NCBI GenBank assembly: GCA_943737045.1 | Contig: CALSFV010000249.1 | Coordinates: forward strand, 1-64,000 | Reading direction: 5' to 3' | Length of the DNA stretch: 64,000 nt | Source of the DNA: Parapristionchus giblindavisi | Taxonomy: Eukaryota > Nematoda > Chromadorea > Rhabditida > Diplogasteridae | Shown: positions 1 to 18,483 of the stretch, piece after piece | Layout: the number at the start of each line of letters is the position of its first letter | Position numbering within the stretch: position 1 is the stretch's first letter | Program-made: the position numbers and the translations under genes | The notes under the pieces: model-generated | Told to the model about the DNA's origin: nothing | The model's database searches: none | What the model saw: the letters and a program-made list of their open reading frames with translations, nothing else

Positions 1-499
1 CCGTTAAAACGAAAGAAAACGACACAAGTAGGAGATTGTACGGAATTTTAGGAGATTTTTCCATATTTGTTATTATTTTTCAATTTTACAACTTTCTGTG
101 TTGATTTTCATGGAAAATGACATTGGAGTTTCATTCGGAGGTGGCTCACCAACTAAATTAAGAAAGAATAATCAAATTTGACATTCAATGAAAAAGTTGG
201 ATTTTCTGGTAAAGTTGCCTTTTTGATGGAGAGATGGGTCTATGTTTGGAAGAGCAATTTTGAGTAAAATTAGATACGGAATTTAGATCCTGAATCCAAC
301 ATAGACCAAAGTGGAATGGTTGGTAGATTCCATAGCCCAAAATTAATATAATTTGGAATAACGGTCAAGGAAATATAACTGATCCATATGCTGAAAAGTA
401 TGGAAAAATAGGAGATTTTTCCGTATAATCTCCTACTTGTGTCCTTTTCTCTCGTTTTGACGGTATTCTGTTTATTAGTTGCGCCACCGAAACAATTAC

Positions 500-7222
<6,723 letters not shown>

Positions 7223-7554
7223 CTGAAGGGCCCAGAATGTACAACGTTAAAATATTTTTAAATCATTTTTTTCAAACAACACATTTTAAGAAAGCAATGG
7301 AACCTTACCACTGTGCCACGACCGATCCCCACTGGAAACAAGATTTACAATGGTCTAATTTCTAAAGGTATCCTTAATTTTGCATAATTAATGTATAATT
7401 GAAGTTATAGTGCGATGCAAGTACAAATTTATTACTTTTGCATATTGTGCCGTGAAAGACTTTGCGTTGCTCTGGTTATATAGCCAATATGAGATACTAG
7501 TAATTTTAAATTGTCTTGGGGTATTCCTTTGAAGATGGAGACCCTCGAGTTTTT

Positions 7555-8010
7555 TTCGTGAAAAAAGAATGTTAGAGATTCATCACATGACCCGAAAGGC
7601 ATATGGCTTGATGAGATGTTTGAAGCATGTTATGTACATGCTTCAAACATGTCATCAAGCCATATGCCTTTCGGGTCATGTGTTTTTTTTTCACCATTCC
7701 GAACGATTGTGCCTAGCCAAATTGCGAGGCACAATCGTTCGGAATGGAGAAATTTCATGGCAACCCAGCTACGTAACACCCATTAGCTGATAAAGTTGTT
7801 CAATGTCAATGTCAATGTACATTGAAATCACAACTTTAAGGCAAGTAGAGAATGCCTATCCGATTTGCATTCCTCACTCTCTCACTTTCCAAATGTCCAT
7901 CACACTAATTAATTTCCATTTAAAATAACCATTCTGCCCCGTGTTAATCGTTATGGGAATGTCATGCAAACTCAAGGGTCACCTTCTTTAAAGAAACGCG
8001 CAATATTGTT
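7555..8010. repeat. Duplicate segment containing two near-perfect hairpins
   Basis: This is a relative of 1470-1760. Within it, 7584-7629 and 7637-7682 are 46-nt arms differing at one position, with a 7-nt loop. A second hairpin at about 7694-7746 is built from CATTCCGAACGATTGTGCCT and its inverse. Neither hairpin exists in the 1.5-kb copy. Confidence 0.7.
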
Positions 8011-8379
8011 CATCATAATAAGATCAATATGGAAAATATAATCAATATAATATAATGTTGTTTGTTGTTGCATTTTCCGTTTCTCGATGTAGCCTAAACA
8101 TTAATGAATCATTCAAAACAAAATGTTTTTAATGAAAAAACCATTAATGATGGCGCATCATATCGCATCATAACTTCAGTAATCGATATTTTTTCTTATT
8201 TATTTATTTGTTTTACACCCGAGTAAGGTGCGACAGCAAATACAGAAGTAATTGGTGATGTTTTTAGATCAAATTACGAAATTTTTGATTCACTACCGTT
8301 GAGTGCAGCGGAATGATATTTATTCCATAAAAATCGACAGTAAAGTAGAAAAGGATTCACAGTTACGCAAGATCATCCA

Positions 8380-8588
8380 CTCTGGTATTTCCAAACTAGT
8401 AGTTTACTTTCGTGACGTCACAGACTAGCAGTTTCCTGTTAGTTTACTACAAGTGAAAGAATATTTGACGAAATGTATTACAGTATATATACCACTACTA
8501 GTAAACTTACCTTTATCTAGCCGTAGACTTGCAAGTCTACGGCTAGTGTGAGAAAGATAAGTAAACTACTAGTTTGAAAATACCAGAG
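8380..8588. mobile_element. 207-bp MITE family, copy 2
   Basis: CTCTGGTATTT...ATACCAGAG ends flanked by CA on both sides, with the shared core ATTTGACGAAATGTATTACA. This subtype uses CTAGTAGTTTAC arms and an internal TAGCCGTAGACTTGCAAGTC palindrome, also seen in the 18576 copy. Confidence 0.85.
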
Positions 8589-8980
8589 CATAATCACGAC
8601 GCATTACTGCCATAGCGAGCATCCAAGTGAGATGCAGCAGTAACAATAGATTCATATTTATTTACTTTTATTAGAAATGACATTGCCAAATTATACAACA
8701 TGATGTTTATCTGATGATCTCTTGATAAATGTGTTTTGATAGATGTGATTTAAATGAAATGTTTATCAGAAGTTCATTCAGAACCGAAGATCAGAAGGTA
8801 GTTCTTTGGCTGTGTTCTCACTGATTGCGCTGAAATAATAATAATAATAACAATAATTCTTTTTTTAACCATTTTTGACTGGTGCACAAATGTCTGACTT
8901 TTCCTGTGGTTATGATGGGTTTAGATTTCTCACTCAGCATGTGAAGCTATCTTGCGAAGTGCTGAGAGATGCTATTCACT

Positions 8981-9101
8981 TTAAAGGGAGCGAAACATCT
9001 CTCAATGGTCTCTTCGACGCGCAATGCTCTCTCGTAGTTAGAGAACAGAGAAATAGTGTGCACAATGAAGAGACCATTGAGTGACGTAACGCTCCTTTTA
9101 A
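8981..9101. mobile_element. 121-bp TTAA MITE (TTAAAGGGAG family), copy A
   Basis: Begins TTAAAGGGAGCGAAAC and ends in CTCCTTTTAA, with inverted CTCTCAATGGTCTCTTC arms. The same design at 16049, 41770, 42211, 52850, 55304 and 62886 defines the family. The TTAA footprint and TTAAAGG end fit Kolobok/T2-like MITEs. Confidence 0.85.
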
Positions 9102-9125
9102 GTTAGATATTGTCAGCATCGAATG

Positions 9126-9396
9126 TTATCTTGTAGAGAAATATCGACAAATTTGTGTTACGAAATAAATCGGCCTAGTTTTGTTCTTCCAATCTCTCTT
9201 GAACGAAAAAGGTTCTGAAGTCGCCCAAAAAAAAGCCAGAATTTGATGCACTAACCCCATTACTATTAGTTTTCTAACGCAATAAACGAAACCTATCGAT
9301 CGCTTTCTTCGGCTTGGCATCCTTTGTTTTGCCCTTTTGACCAGAGGATAATGCCCGACCAATGGCAACGCCGATTGCGAATGAGATGTTTCCCAT
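9126..9396 (-). CDS. Small hypothetical protein, MGNISF start (paralog of the 50.8-51.0 kb gene)
   Basis: Two-exon model: 9396-9279 (MGNISFAIGVAIGRAL, then a Lys-rich stretch), intron GTTAGA...TTCAG, then 9214-9126 ending in TAA; about 68 aa. The start aligns with MGSISYTIGVLIGHAIF of the gene at 50984, and both have a basic KKxKxG-type stretch followed by a DR(F/L) turn. Met-Gly with a small residue after it could be an N-myristoylation signal (inference). The second exon (RDWKNKTRPIYF) is supported only by phase and splice sites. The function is unknown, and an unspliced 39-codon version ending at TAG is possible. Confidence 0.4.
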
Positions 9397-10211
9397 GATA
9401 TAGGACTGGAATAACAGACAATGAATTGCTGAAACTAAATATAGGCCATAAACTGAAATACATGACAGGTCAGATACGAATTTACACGGAACTCCAACAG
9501 AAACAGTAACACTTTTTTACGATAGACTCCAAATAATTTTTTTAATGAAAAAAACAGTACGGCGAATTTCCGACATACATAGTATGTGTGAGTTAGTGGA
9601 GTGATAATCGAGAGGAAGGAGATAGATTGCAACGACATATTTTTTTCCGAGTGCTAGCTTTTTTTTATAATACTTTTTGGTATTTACAACAAATTTGACA
9701 TGCTCTTATGCAGGTACATTTTATACGGACAATAGAAATTAGGCCAAAAATAGACAATTAAAGGACCGATAATAATGCAGATGAGCTCATCTTCATACTT
9801 CTTTATACCATAGTAAATCAGTGATAAGAATGAGTCATTCATGGGACATGGGACATGATTACGCATAGTGATAGCAATCGGTTAGTCACCGTCTGCTTCT
9901 TTATTTGGTAGAGAGAGAGTGAGCAAAGGATGTAGTCTATACTAGGAGACGTTTCGAACGTTTTGAAATGAATTTCGGTCAATTAGATAGGCGAAAAATG
10001 GAAGAAACTTAGCAGATGGTTTCATTTTTAAGCCCTTAAATGACAGTAGTTCAGGAGAATCATATTGCATGCAGATCAGACAAAGCCTCTTTTATAGTTT
10101 TTTCTCTGAAAATCGCGATTGATATCCTCTCCAGGGTAGGCGAGAGAGTGTGCAAAACGAGTAGTGTTTCTACGCGTCTTATTTCATTTTCGCAAATTTT
10201 AAACAGAGAAC

Positions 10212-10702
10212 TATCGTACATCGAAAAATCATTGGATCATGAATCGCCAGAAGCACTCTGATCCACTCTGGTGATTCAACAGCGATTCTGGCAGAATGAG
10301 GCATTTTGGTGCTTATTCTTTCTTTTCATTGTTTTTCTTTTCCTCTAATCTAGTTAGTCCGCGAGAATCATGCTAAAATATTGCGTTTTCATAAAATAAT
10401 GCTGGTTCGTAAATGAATAAATCGTTCCGATGATCTCAAATTCCGATGTAGTGTATCGAAATATTTCCCGGTTTCGCCTTCGGTTTTGTGTTTCCCTTGA
10501 ATCATGTTTCGGCTTAAGTTTGTGAAAACACAATATTTTGGCATGATTCTCGCGGACTAACTAGATTAGAGAAAAAGAAAAACAATGAAAAGAAAGAATA
10601 AGCACCAAAATGCTTCATTCGGCCATAATCGCCGTTGAATCACCAGAGTGGCTCAGAGTGCTTCTGGCGATTCATGATCCAAGGATTTTTCGATGTACGA
10701 TA
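10212..10702. mobile_element. TATCGTACAT palindromic element, copy 1
   Basis: A long near-perfect inverted repeat starting TATCGTACATCGAAAAATCA and ending with its inverse. The arms contain TTCTTTTCATTGTTTTTCTT and its complement. Relatives with the same ends and the same internal TTTTCATTGTTTTTC motif are at 21551 and 39232. Confidence 0.8.
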
Positions 10703-10874
10703 GAGTAGAAATAAATAGCTTGTGAAAGATCATGGTTAAAGTGTGGGAGCGAAGAGCCAAACTTGATTTGGGGTGTGCCAGTAACAATAAGAGCAAATAC
10801 TGTGATTAACTGCTAGTTTCAAGAGGTCTTTGCATTTAACCCCTATAGCTCTCTCCTCAATCTGTAATTGTATC

Positions 10875-10946
10875 GGGGGTATAGCTCAGGGGTAGAGCGC
10901 TCGCTTTGCATGCGAGAAGTCTGGGGTTCGATTCCCCATACCTCCA
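10875..10946 (+). tRNA. tRNA-Ala (anticodon TGC)
   Basis: The 72-nt cloverleaf has acceptor GGGGGTA pairing with TACCTCC plus discriminator A. The D arm and A box are in TAGCTCAGGGGTAGAGC. Anticodon stem CTCGC/GCGAG carries loop TTTGCAT, and the T arm is GGGGTTCGATTCCCC. A TTTT pol III stop follows 4 bases later. It is identical in sequence to the gene at 23365. Confidence 0.97.
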
Positions 10947-11557
10947 GGAATCTTTTGCACTTTATATTTGTAGCAACAGAAAACATCAGGCAGGCTTTCT
11001 CCATTTGACGATTTTGTGTTTGTTTTATTTTTGCTTATCCTCTAATAATTGAATTTTTTTACTGAAATGATGATTTTCAGCATATCAAATAGAACAAAAT
11101 AAGTTTTGGTCATTTTTTGGTGGAAATTGCTGCTTGCCGATAAAAGTATGAACCGACAATTGACTGCGAATGCCGAGTATGGATAGTGCTCCTGAGCGTA
11201 CGATGGAATAACGGGAAAATTGTAAATATTTTTTAAAGTAAAATTAATAATACTTTATTATGCAGATTTATAATAAATACTGGCATTATATATTGAGAAA
11301 TATGACAATTGTGACAGATATGATGCGATGAGAGAGTCTCATATTCGCCAGAATATAACTTTAGTGTTGAGAATGAATAGATATCGCCCTGACCCGACTG
11401 AACGAATCACGATCTCCTCTCGTTACTCTGATTACGCGTAGAATATATCTGACAAAATCATGGTTACGACAATCAAGAATATTTTGTTAAGTTTATAACA
11501 TACTCCGGAATAATTTCCCCCAGAAGTAAAAGAATATTAAATATTCCGAATTTTTAT
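10947..11557. other. AT-rich spacer, nothing recognised
   Basis: This lies between tRNA-Ala and the 3' end of the receptor gene. I see no splice-compatible coding exons or clear inverted repeats. Confidence 0.4.
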
Positions 11558-13908
11558 TTATCTTCTGACATCAAGGAGATGTTTTTTTTCAACGTAAATA
11601 ATCAAACCTACCTTCTATATGGTTTGATCACATACAAACTCACAAATGGATTCAAAATGTGACAAATTAACGATACCTGCATTTGAAATAAATAATGCGA
11701 GCTTTATTTAAAAAAAATATACATAAACAATCTAAGTTTAGAGTCAGAATACTTTTTTTGTTTAGTAAAGTATTGTGTAGTTTTGTTCAGAGTGATGCTA
11801 AATGGTTACAATATTTACCTGAATCTGCGTATATTGCGTCCAAACTATATCGAAAGGAAACACGAATCTGATCAGAGTTGTAATCGCTTCATAGAAAATA
11901 AAGAAAGATGCGAATAGTTGAAGATTGAGGGTCTGCGGAGGCAGGTAGATTTTAAAGGTGGAGACCCGCGAATGATCATGCAAATCTCTTATATCTCGCT
12001 TATGCAAGAGTCTAGTGATATGCAAGAAGATGGGGAGACAACCCATTGTCCCCTTAGCGTAGTGGTAAAACTTCTAACTAGAACGCGCATGGTCGCGGGT
12101 TCGAATCCTATTGCCGAACTTTCTTATTTTCAAAAAGCGCGCCTTTGCCTGAGTTTGATAGCATGATTCATTCATGATTCTAGCGATCAATGTGCTGAAT
12201 TAGCATAAAATAAATAGTGTACGGTATGTAGAATAACTTTTGCAATCATTATGTCTTCACAGTTTGTTCACGAAAATATTCGCGGGAGTCCACCTTTAAC
12301 GCATGCGTGCTATTCAAATTGTAAAAAAGGATTGTAAAAACTCACTTGTACAAACATTTTATGCATAGACAGCGTAGCTTCGCTCAGGTGAATCTGCGGG
12401 AATATCGAATTTGCATAGAGAAGAAAACGATTTCTTACATTTTTCTCGGCCAGCTTCGATAGAATTCGACAACGGACAATAAACGAGATAGCATAAGGAA
12501 CAGTAGATAAAATGAATGTCAAAAACATGGTCAACTGTGTTGCAAGATCCTCAGCATTAAGAAAACCTACAATATTTGGCTCTGTTCTACTTTACGGGTC
12601 CCATGAAAGATTGCCGGTGCCAGGAAAGTGTACGGGTCCCATGAAAGTTTATGGCCCAGTTTTTTTGTAAAATTTGAATGATCAGCTTACGGATTCGAAC
12701 CAGCGACAATGCGCAAAGTAGCCCAGCGTTTTTTTCGACTACACTAAGGAAATTATGGTTGATGAGCATAAGTGAGATGTGAGAGATTTATATTACAATC
12801 CTTTTTCTCCACCGTTAAAGACACAAAAAATTTTCCCTGAAATTTTTGCTTTCGCTCTGGCAATATTCGGTCGTAGACACAGAAAGCGAGAGAGCATTGA
12901 CAGAGCCGATTATTTCAAATTAGCGGGGTGTACCTTTAATGTGCTTTATAGTGTTTGTCATATTATTTTTAATGTTATTCAATTTTCTTACATTTCATCT
13001 CGTTCTTATCTATTCCATGCATAAATGGGTTTCTATGTATTTCTACGTCACCATTAGCAAGGGATTGTTGAAATCCGAAAAAGATCAAAAGCTCCGCACT
13101 TGCTATTAACATCACGGTGATAATAAGAACCTGAAAAGCCAATTCTCTTGTTTTACTGAGCAGAATGTATACTCTTTTCGTTGAAGTTCCGTTCGTGAGA
13201 ACGTACAGTCGATAGATAAAAGAAACACAGAATAGAGTGTCGCCCATGCACACGGTATAGCGCGAATAAGCCTGTCAATTATATTAATTTTTAAAAAAAT
13301 TAATCGCCTCAACTTTCACTAAATGAGGTCCAGCAGGCTTGAAATCCAAGGAGAGTAGGTTTGAAATCCATAGAATACGAGTAGAGCAGAGTGGCCTTCA
13401 GAAATTACTCTGTAACACAAGTTGAAGACAAGTAAACGGGATATTGAAGTGAAGTCTGACGCTGTCTTACGTGGGAGATCAAATCAAATCTACCCCAATT
13501 ATCATCCAAGAATTATTCAATAATCGGCTACAGCGATACAATATTGAGGTGCGGAATCATTCGACCAAAGCGTAAATGCAATTTTATACTGTTTCCAGAG
13601 CATTTTATACTGTATTTTCTTTATTTATTATGATCCCCAAACAGAAGAATAAAAAATTTTTACGAGCCTGGCCAGAGTCATTCCAATTGTAGCAACAACC
13701 ACAGTGTCGCACAATGAAACGGCGAACATAAGAATCGAATAATGGGTCGTGATCTTATCTTTTCTAAAAAAAAGTAAAATAATTTAAAGTACATGAAGAA
13801 AATGCCTCACTTGAATGACACTAGACATAGAAGGATGAGGTTTGCAGTTATTCCGATGGTACTTATGCATTCGCAAACCATGATGAACAGGGTCTCATAT
13901 ACAGTCAT
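11558..13908 (-). CDS. Seven-transmembrane serpentine chemoreceptor, STR-superfamily-like, intact
   Basis: Eight exons join in phase to 279 aa: 13908-13811, 13763-13664, 13271-12992, 12566-12439, 12393-12346, 11932-11819, 11676-11612, 11564-11558. Visible features are TM1 (GITANLILLCLV, about residues 18-30), a short loop with KDKITTHYS and TM2, a TM3-like FIYRLYVL, further hydrophobic spans, then SEATLSMHKMFV before TM6, and LNPFVSLYVIKPYRR at the C-terminus. NPxxxLY followed by PYR is typical of nematode chemoreceptors. It should sit in a sensory membrane and couple to G proteins (family knowledge); the ligand is unknown. A TGACAA hexamer repeat lies about 15 bp upstream of the ATG. Intron 5 carries a 348-bp tRNA-bearing MITE 19 bp before the acceptor. 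AATAAA overlaps the stop region. A pseudogene copy is at 15150-18346. Confidence 0.75.
11952..12299 (+). mobile_element. 348-bp TTAA MITE carrying a tRNA-like sequence, copy 1
   Basis: Starts TTAAAGGTGGAGACCCGCGA and ends with the inverse ATATTCGCGGGAGTCCACCTTTAA-type terminus, so about 22 bp of each end is inverted and TTAA closes both sides. The interior at about 12048-12120 holds a pol III A box (TAGCGTAGTGGT) and a perfect B box (GGTTCGAATCC). An inverted copy of exactly equal length is at 15705-16052. Confidence 0.88.
12048..12119 (+). pseudogene. tRNA-like sequence inside the MITE
   Basis: GTCCCCTTAGCGTAGTGGT, a degenerate anticodon arm, then CGCGGGTTCGAATCC. The 5' GTCCCCT and the 3' TGCCGAAC do not pair as an acceptor stem, so it is probably not charged, but both internal promoter boxes are intact. 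Copy 2 is on the minus strand at about 15889-15956. Confidence 0.7.
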
Positions 13909-13920
13909 GGATAGTCTGAC

Positions 13921-13957
13921 AATGAGTGACAATGACAATGACAATGACAATGACATA
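13921..13957. repeat. TGACAA hexamer array, short allele (about 5 units)
   Basis: This lies immediately upstream of the receptor start codon. The pseudogene copy has about 13 units at the equivalent place (18365-18442). Confidence 0.9.
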
Positions 13958-14494
13958 TTGTGAGATAGTCGAACGAAACAATAAACGCGAGAAATCGATT
14001 GACCCACGAATAGTTTTGAATAGTTTTTCACGAATAGTTTTCTTCTTCTTCTAGCCTTTGAGGGACTTCCGTTCTTTAGCGCACACTGTCAGTTCTTATA
14101 CACGTACATTTTATACGCACAATAGTAGAATAATACTGTGAGCAAAATGTAATGGTGTGAGCGATGACTCGACATCGTAGCACAACAACAGTGTCGTTGA
14201 ATTAGCGTCGCAAGAGGATTCTGTGGATGATCGCATCTGATGCATATCACCAATAATAATATAATATTAATAATAAGTCATATTCACGGAGACAAAACAT
14301 GATTCATCATCACAAAGATCTAATTGTAGTTTTATTAAATATGAGGAAAAACAAGAATGCTTCGATTTGATTTCTTTTCTTGATACATCTTACAGTCGTT
14401 TTGTTTGATAACAAAATTTTCAATATTGATTAAAAATATTTAAAAAAATAAATAAATAAGATTTTACAATTTCATATTCGTTAGGATATTAATT

Positions 14495-14713
14495 TATTGA
14501 CCATTTAAAATACACTTGTTTACACGAGAGTGGCCTGCCACAGCCACAATGAATTTCTATGTTTAGAGAGAGAGTTGAAGCGAGATACATAGTACGTAGA
14601 TCAGAGAGAGTGCGAATAAGAAAGGCAGGGAAAGAGGGTGTTATTGATAGAATATTTCTGCGTTTAACAGCAGTAGCAAGGAAATTATGCAAGTACATGT
14701 TATACAGACAATA
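14495..14713. mobile_element. TATTGxCCGTATAAAATACACTTG MITE, copy 1
   Basis: Left end TATTGACCATTTAAAATACACTTG-like and right end GCAAGTACATGTTATACAGACAATA, with an inner CACAGCCACAATG and GTAGCAAGGAAAT. Other copies are at 19002-19283 and 45836-46056; lone ends occur near 9705, 14100 and 49125. Confidence 0.65.
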
Positions 14714-15704
14714 GTGATGATGTGGTATGACAATTTTATGATCACTTATGACATAACCATCACTGGCCTAACAGTGACCTTTGCGTGCCTTGAATAACGG
14801 ATTGTATTTATATATTTATCATGCATCGTGAAGATATAATATTTCAGCACGTAACAAAAACGATATAAATAAAGAAGATTTGCACAAGGAGAAGATTTGT
14901 ACCTTTACCTTTTACCGTTATGGGATAGTTTGTGAACAATTGTACCATGTTCTTTATCAGTCAGTAATGAGAATGTATCGACATAGCCCTGACAGGACTG
15001 AAGGATTCACGATCACCTCTCTTGATTACGCGTAGAATATATCTTACAAAATCATGATTATAAAACTTACAAATATTCACTTAAAGGAATATTCTATAAA
15101 AAGCTCTTTTCTCTTCAGTAAGAGTTATGTTTTTTTTCCAAACTTAAAGAACTAATCAAACCGACCTTCTATATGGTTTGATTACATATAAGCTCACAAA
15201 TGGATTCAAAATGATGCAAATCAACGGAACCTGCAATTTCAAAGCACAGTAACACGAGCTTTCTCCAGAATATTCATACAGATTTATTTTTAGTTTTGTT
15301 TATCAGAAAATATGGTGTAGTTTCGTTGGTTATGGGAGGCCTTATCCATGAGCGTTGGAAAACTGTTTGCCGGAAAACATTACTTCAAAAGCGCAGGGGA
15401 GGACCTCTGGCAAGCGCCTCCGCCTAATTCTGTAACGGCACGTTTGCCGGCACAAACGGTTTGCTTACGTTCAGGGACACCGATACAGAGGACGTTGGCA
15501 AACGCGTTTGTCAACGATCATGCCACAGTATTCTGGTCCAAGCCATTTTTCTTCCAAAGCAAGACAAAGGAGAGACCATTGTATTCGAGAGAGTTTGTAT
15601 GTTGAGCGGTCGTTCTTGCTTTGAAAGTCATGAGAACGCTGTGATGCATACAGCCTATTGCAACGCTTTATGGTGCCTGCCTACAATTAGCTACCGAAAC
15701 ACCA

Positions 15705-16052
15705 TTAAAGGTGGACTCCCGCGAATATTTTCGTGAACAAACTGTGAAGACATAATGATTGCAAAAGTTATTCTACATACCGTACACTATTTATTTTATG
15801 CTAATTCAGCACATTGATCGCTAGAATCACGAATGAATCATGCTATCAAACTCAGGCAAAGGCGCGCTTTTTGAAAATAAGGAAGTTCGGCAATAGGATT
15901 CGAACCCGTGACCATGCGCGTTCTAGTTAGAAGTTATACCACTACGCTAAGGGGACAATGGGTTGTCTCCCCATCTTCTTGCATATCACTAGACTCTTGC
16001 ATAAGCGAGATATAAGAGATTTGCATGATCATTCGCGGGTCTCCACCTTTAA
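15705..16052 (-). mobile_element. 348-bp TTAA MITE carrying a tRNA-like sequence, copy 2
   Basis: Reverse-oriented copy of 11952-12299 with identical length and only scattered substitutions, including its tRNA-like segment (B box GGATTCGAACC on the plus strand). Its right-hand TTAA (16049-16052) is also the left TTAA of the next MITE. Confidence 0.88.
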
Positions 16053-16148
16053 AGGGAGAGAAACCTCTCTCAATGTTCTCTTCAACGTGCAATTCTCTCT
16101 CGTTGTTAGAGAACAAAGAAACATTGATTGAGGTTACACTTCCTTTAA
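16049..16148. mobile_element. TTAAAGGGAG MITE, copy B (100 bp)
   Basis: TTAAAGGGAGAGAAACCTCT...ACTTCCTTTAA with CTCTCAATGTTCTCTTC arms. It abuts the tRNA MITE and shares its TTAA. Confidence 0.82.
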
Positions 16149-16647
16149 ACACGTTATAAATTTAATTTTTTATAGCAGTATTTAATTTAAAAATGAATGT
16201 ACATTTCAAAAGGGTGATGATCTTTACCTGAATCTGCGTGTATTGCGTCCAAACTATTTCGTGCGGATACAAGAATCTGATCAGAGATGTAATCGCTCCG
16301 TAGAAAAGAAAGAATGATGCGAATAGTTGCAGATTGAGAGTCTGTTGAGGCACATTTGAATACATTAGCATGATTTTCGATTAGATATTTCCAACTTTAA
16401 AAGCACATCTCCAGCTGTTTAGAAACTCTCCGTTCCCGCAATGTTGTTACGCTTTCTTTGTCTACGAGAGACCTTTGTCAGGTCGGAGAGTATAAAATTC
16501 TCATTTTACTCTCTACTCTGGCAACGTTCTCTCATAATCAAACGCAACTAAAGCGAGAGATCGTTGTCCAGGTCGAAGAGTTTCAAATTAGTTTGGAAGA
16601 TGGATGGCAAAAGGCTATCGGCGAAGAATAGCTTGTGGTCAGAGCTT

Positions 16648-16854
16648 CTCTGGTATTTTGAAACTTAAAGTCTACTTAAACTCCGCACTTTAAGTAGACT
16701 TTAAGTAAACTTAAAGTAAAACGCAAGTCTACTTTAAGTGGTGTGGTATACTGTAATGCATTTCGTCAAATGTTCTTTCACTTTAAGTTTACTTAAAGTC
16801 TACTTAAAGTCTGTGACGTAATTTAAGTAGACATTAAGTTTCAAAATACCAGAG
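16648..16854. mobile_element. 207-bp MITE family, copy 3
   Basis: CTCTGGTATTTTG...CAAAATACCAGAG, flanked by TT on both sides. The core ATGCATTTCGTCAAATGTTC is inverted relative to copy 1. Confidence 0.85.
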
Positions 16855-18364
16855 TTACAGTTTTGAATCATCTCGTATGTGACTTTAATTTGATATATAT
16901 ATAACTTTGTTCTTGGTTATGGCTATTCCTGCCACATCTCTCTTAGACAATGGAAATGCCAGAGCAAATGAGGGTGACTTGAAGAAAATTAATATCAAAT
17001 ACCCCTCCATCGTCCTTATTTAAATCAATGAATTTCTTTTAATTAAATCAGTGAACTCTTTTCTTCTAACATCGATGGTAAAAACTCACTGTTACAAACA
17101 TTTTATGCATTGACAGCGTAGCTTCACTCAGATGATTCTAGGGACTTTGGAATTAGCATAGATAAGAACGTATTTTCTTACATTTTTCTCTGCCAGCTTC
17201 GATAGAATGCGATAACGCACAATGAACGAGATGACATAAGGCACAGAACATAAAATGAATGCTAAAGAAATGGTCAACTCTGTTATCGGATCCTTGGCAT
17301 TAAGAAGACCTGTAATAGCTTTATGTTCAATATTTATCTTTTATGTTATTCATTTTTCTTACATTGAACATCGTTCTTGTCCATACCATGCATAAACGGA
17401 TTTTGTTGAATCTCTACATCTCCATTAGCAAGGGATTGTTGAATGCCGAAAAAGATCATTAGTTCCGCACCGGCAATTGCCGCAACGGTACTAATAAGAA
17501 ACTGAAATAGCCCTATCCTCTTGTTTTACTGAACATGAAGTTTACTCTTTTCGTTGGAGTTCCGCTCCTGAGAACGTATAGTCGATATATAAAAGAAACG
17601 CAGAAAAGAGTATCGCTCACACTCAAGATGTACGTAAGTGAGCCTTTCAATAATTATAAATTATTTTTAAAATAAATCGACTATCAACCGACTAAAAGAG
17701 GTCCGGAAGGCTTGAAGTCCAACGAGAGTGCATGGTCCATAAAATATTAGTAAAGCAGAGTGACCGCGAGAAATTACTCTGTAAAACAGTTCTCGACAAA
17801 AGGGGTATTGATCATAAGGATGATTATGAAAAAAATTGTTTTCCGATCGAAAAATTATCCAATTTTACCGGCTTCGGAGGTTTCGAAAAAGATATTGCAC
17901 CGTAAAACGATCTTTTTCATTATGTATATAATAAGTAAAATACATATCGAAAACGTCGTATTTGACGATTTTTGTCATTTTTATCTGACCGACCTTTTTT
18001 GACTCCCTCAAATGATATCATGTCCCATGTATTCGTAATTTTCTTCAACAGTTTTTTTCTTGTTTATCTCGGAAAAAAAAACTCTAATTTATGTTGACTA
18101 GCCTGCACAAAGTCATTCCATTTGTAGCAACGACAAATGTGTCACAAAACGATGCGGAGAACATGAGAATTGAATAATGGGTTGAGATCTTATCTTTTCT
18201 GAAAATTATCCAATGCATTTTTATATGTTCATGAAGAAGATTTCTCACTTGAATGCAACCAGACATAGTAGGACGAGATTCGCAGATATTCCAATAACAC
18301 ATGTGCATTCGCAGACGACGATGAACAGGGTCTCATATACAGTCATGGGTAGTCTGAGAATGAG

Positions 18365-18442
18365 TGACAATGACAATGACAATGACAATGACAATGACAA
18401 TGACAATGACAATGACAATGACAATGACAATGACAATGACAT
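18365..18442. repeat. TGACAA hexamer array, long allele (about 13 units)
   Basis: A pure hexanucleotide run directly upstream of the pseudogene start. Frames through it (MTMTM, DNDND) are artefacts. Confidence 0.95.
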
Positions 18443-18483
18443 ATTGTGAGATAGTCGAACCAAACAGTAAACGCGAGAAATCG

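Larger units (their letters stand above)
15150..18346 (-). pseudogene. Decayed duplicate of the 7TM chemoreceptor
   Basis: Every exon of the intact receptor has a counterpart here in the same order and with conserved splice sites: 18346-18249, 18198-18099, about 17647-17380, 17310-17185, 17140-17090, 16341-16228 and 15235-15170 (LNPFVSLYVIKPYRR is still readable). The TM3-TM5 exon is broken: after the acceptor TTGAAAG the frame hits a TGA within seven codons, and the KTRE-equivalent reads KTRG followed by TAG with small insertions. Intron 6 has received a 348-bp tRNA MITE and a 100-bp TTAA MITE side by side, and the intron 5 region carries a 207-bp MITE. Later exons are better preserved than the broken one, so decay may be recent. 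Confidence 0.7.

Noticed and set aside
15348..15736. Overlapping plus-strand frames of 85 and 91 codons
   Set aside because: They lie in an intron of the receptor pseudogene and in MITE sequence, with no splice or family support.
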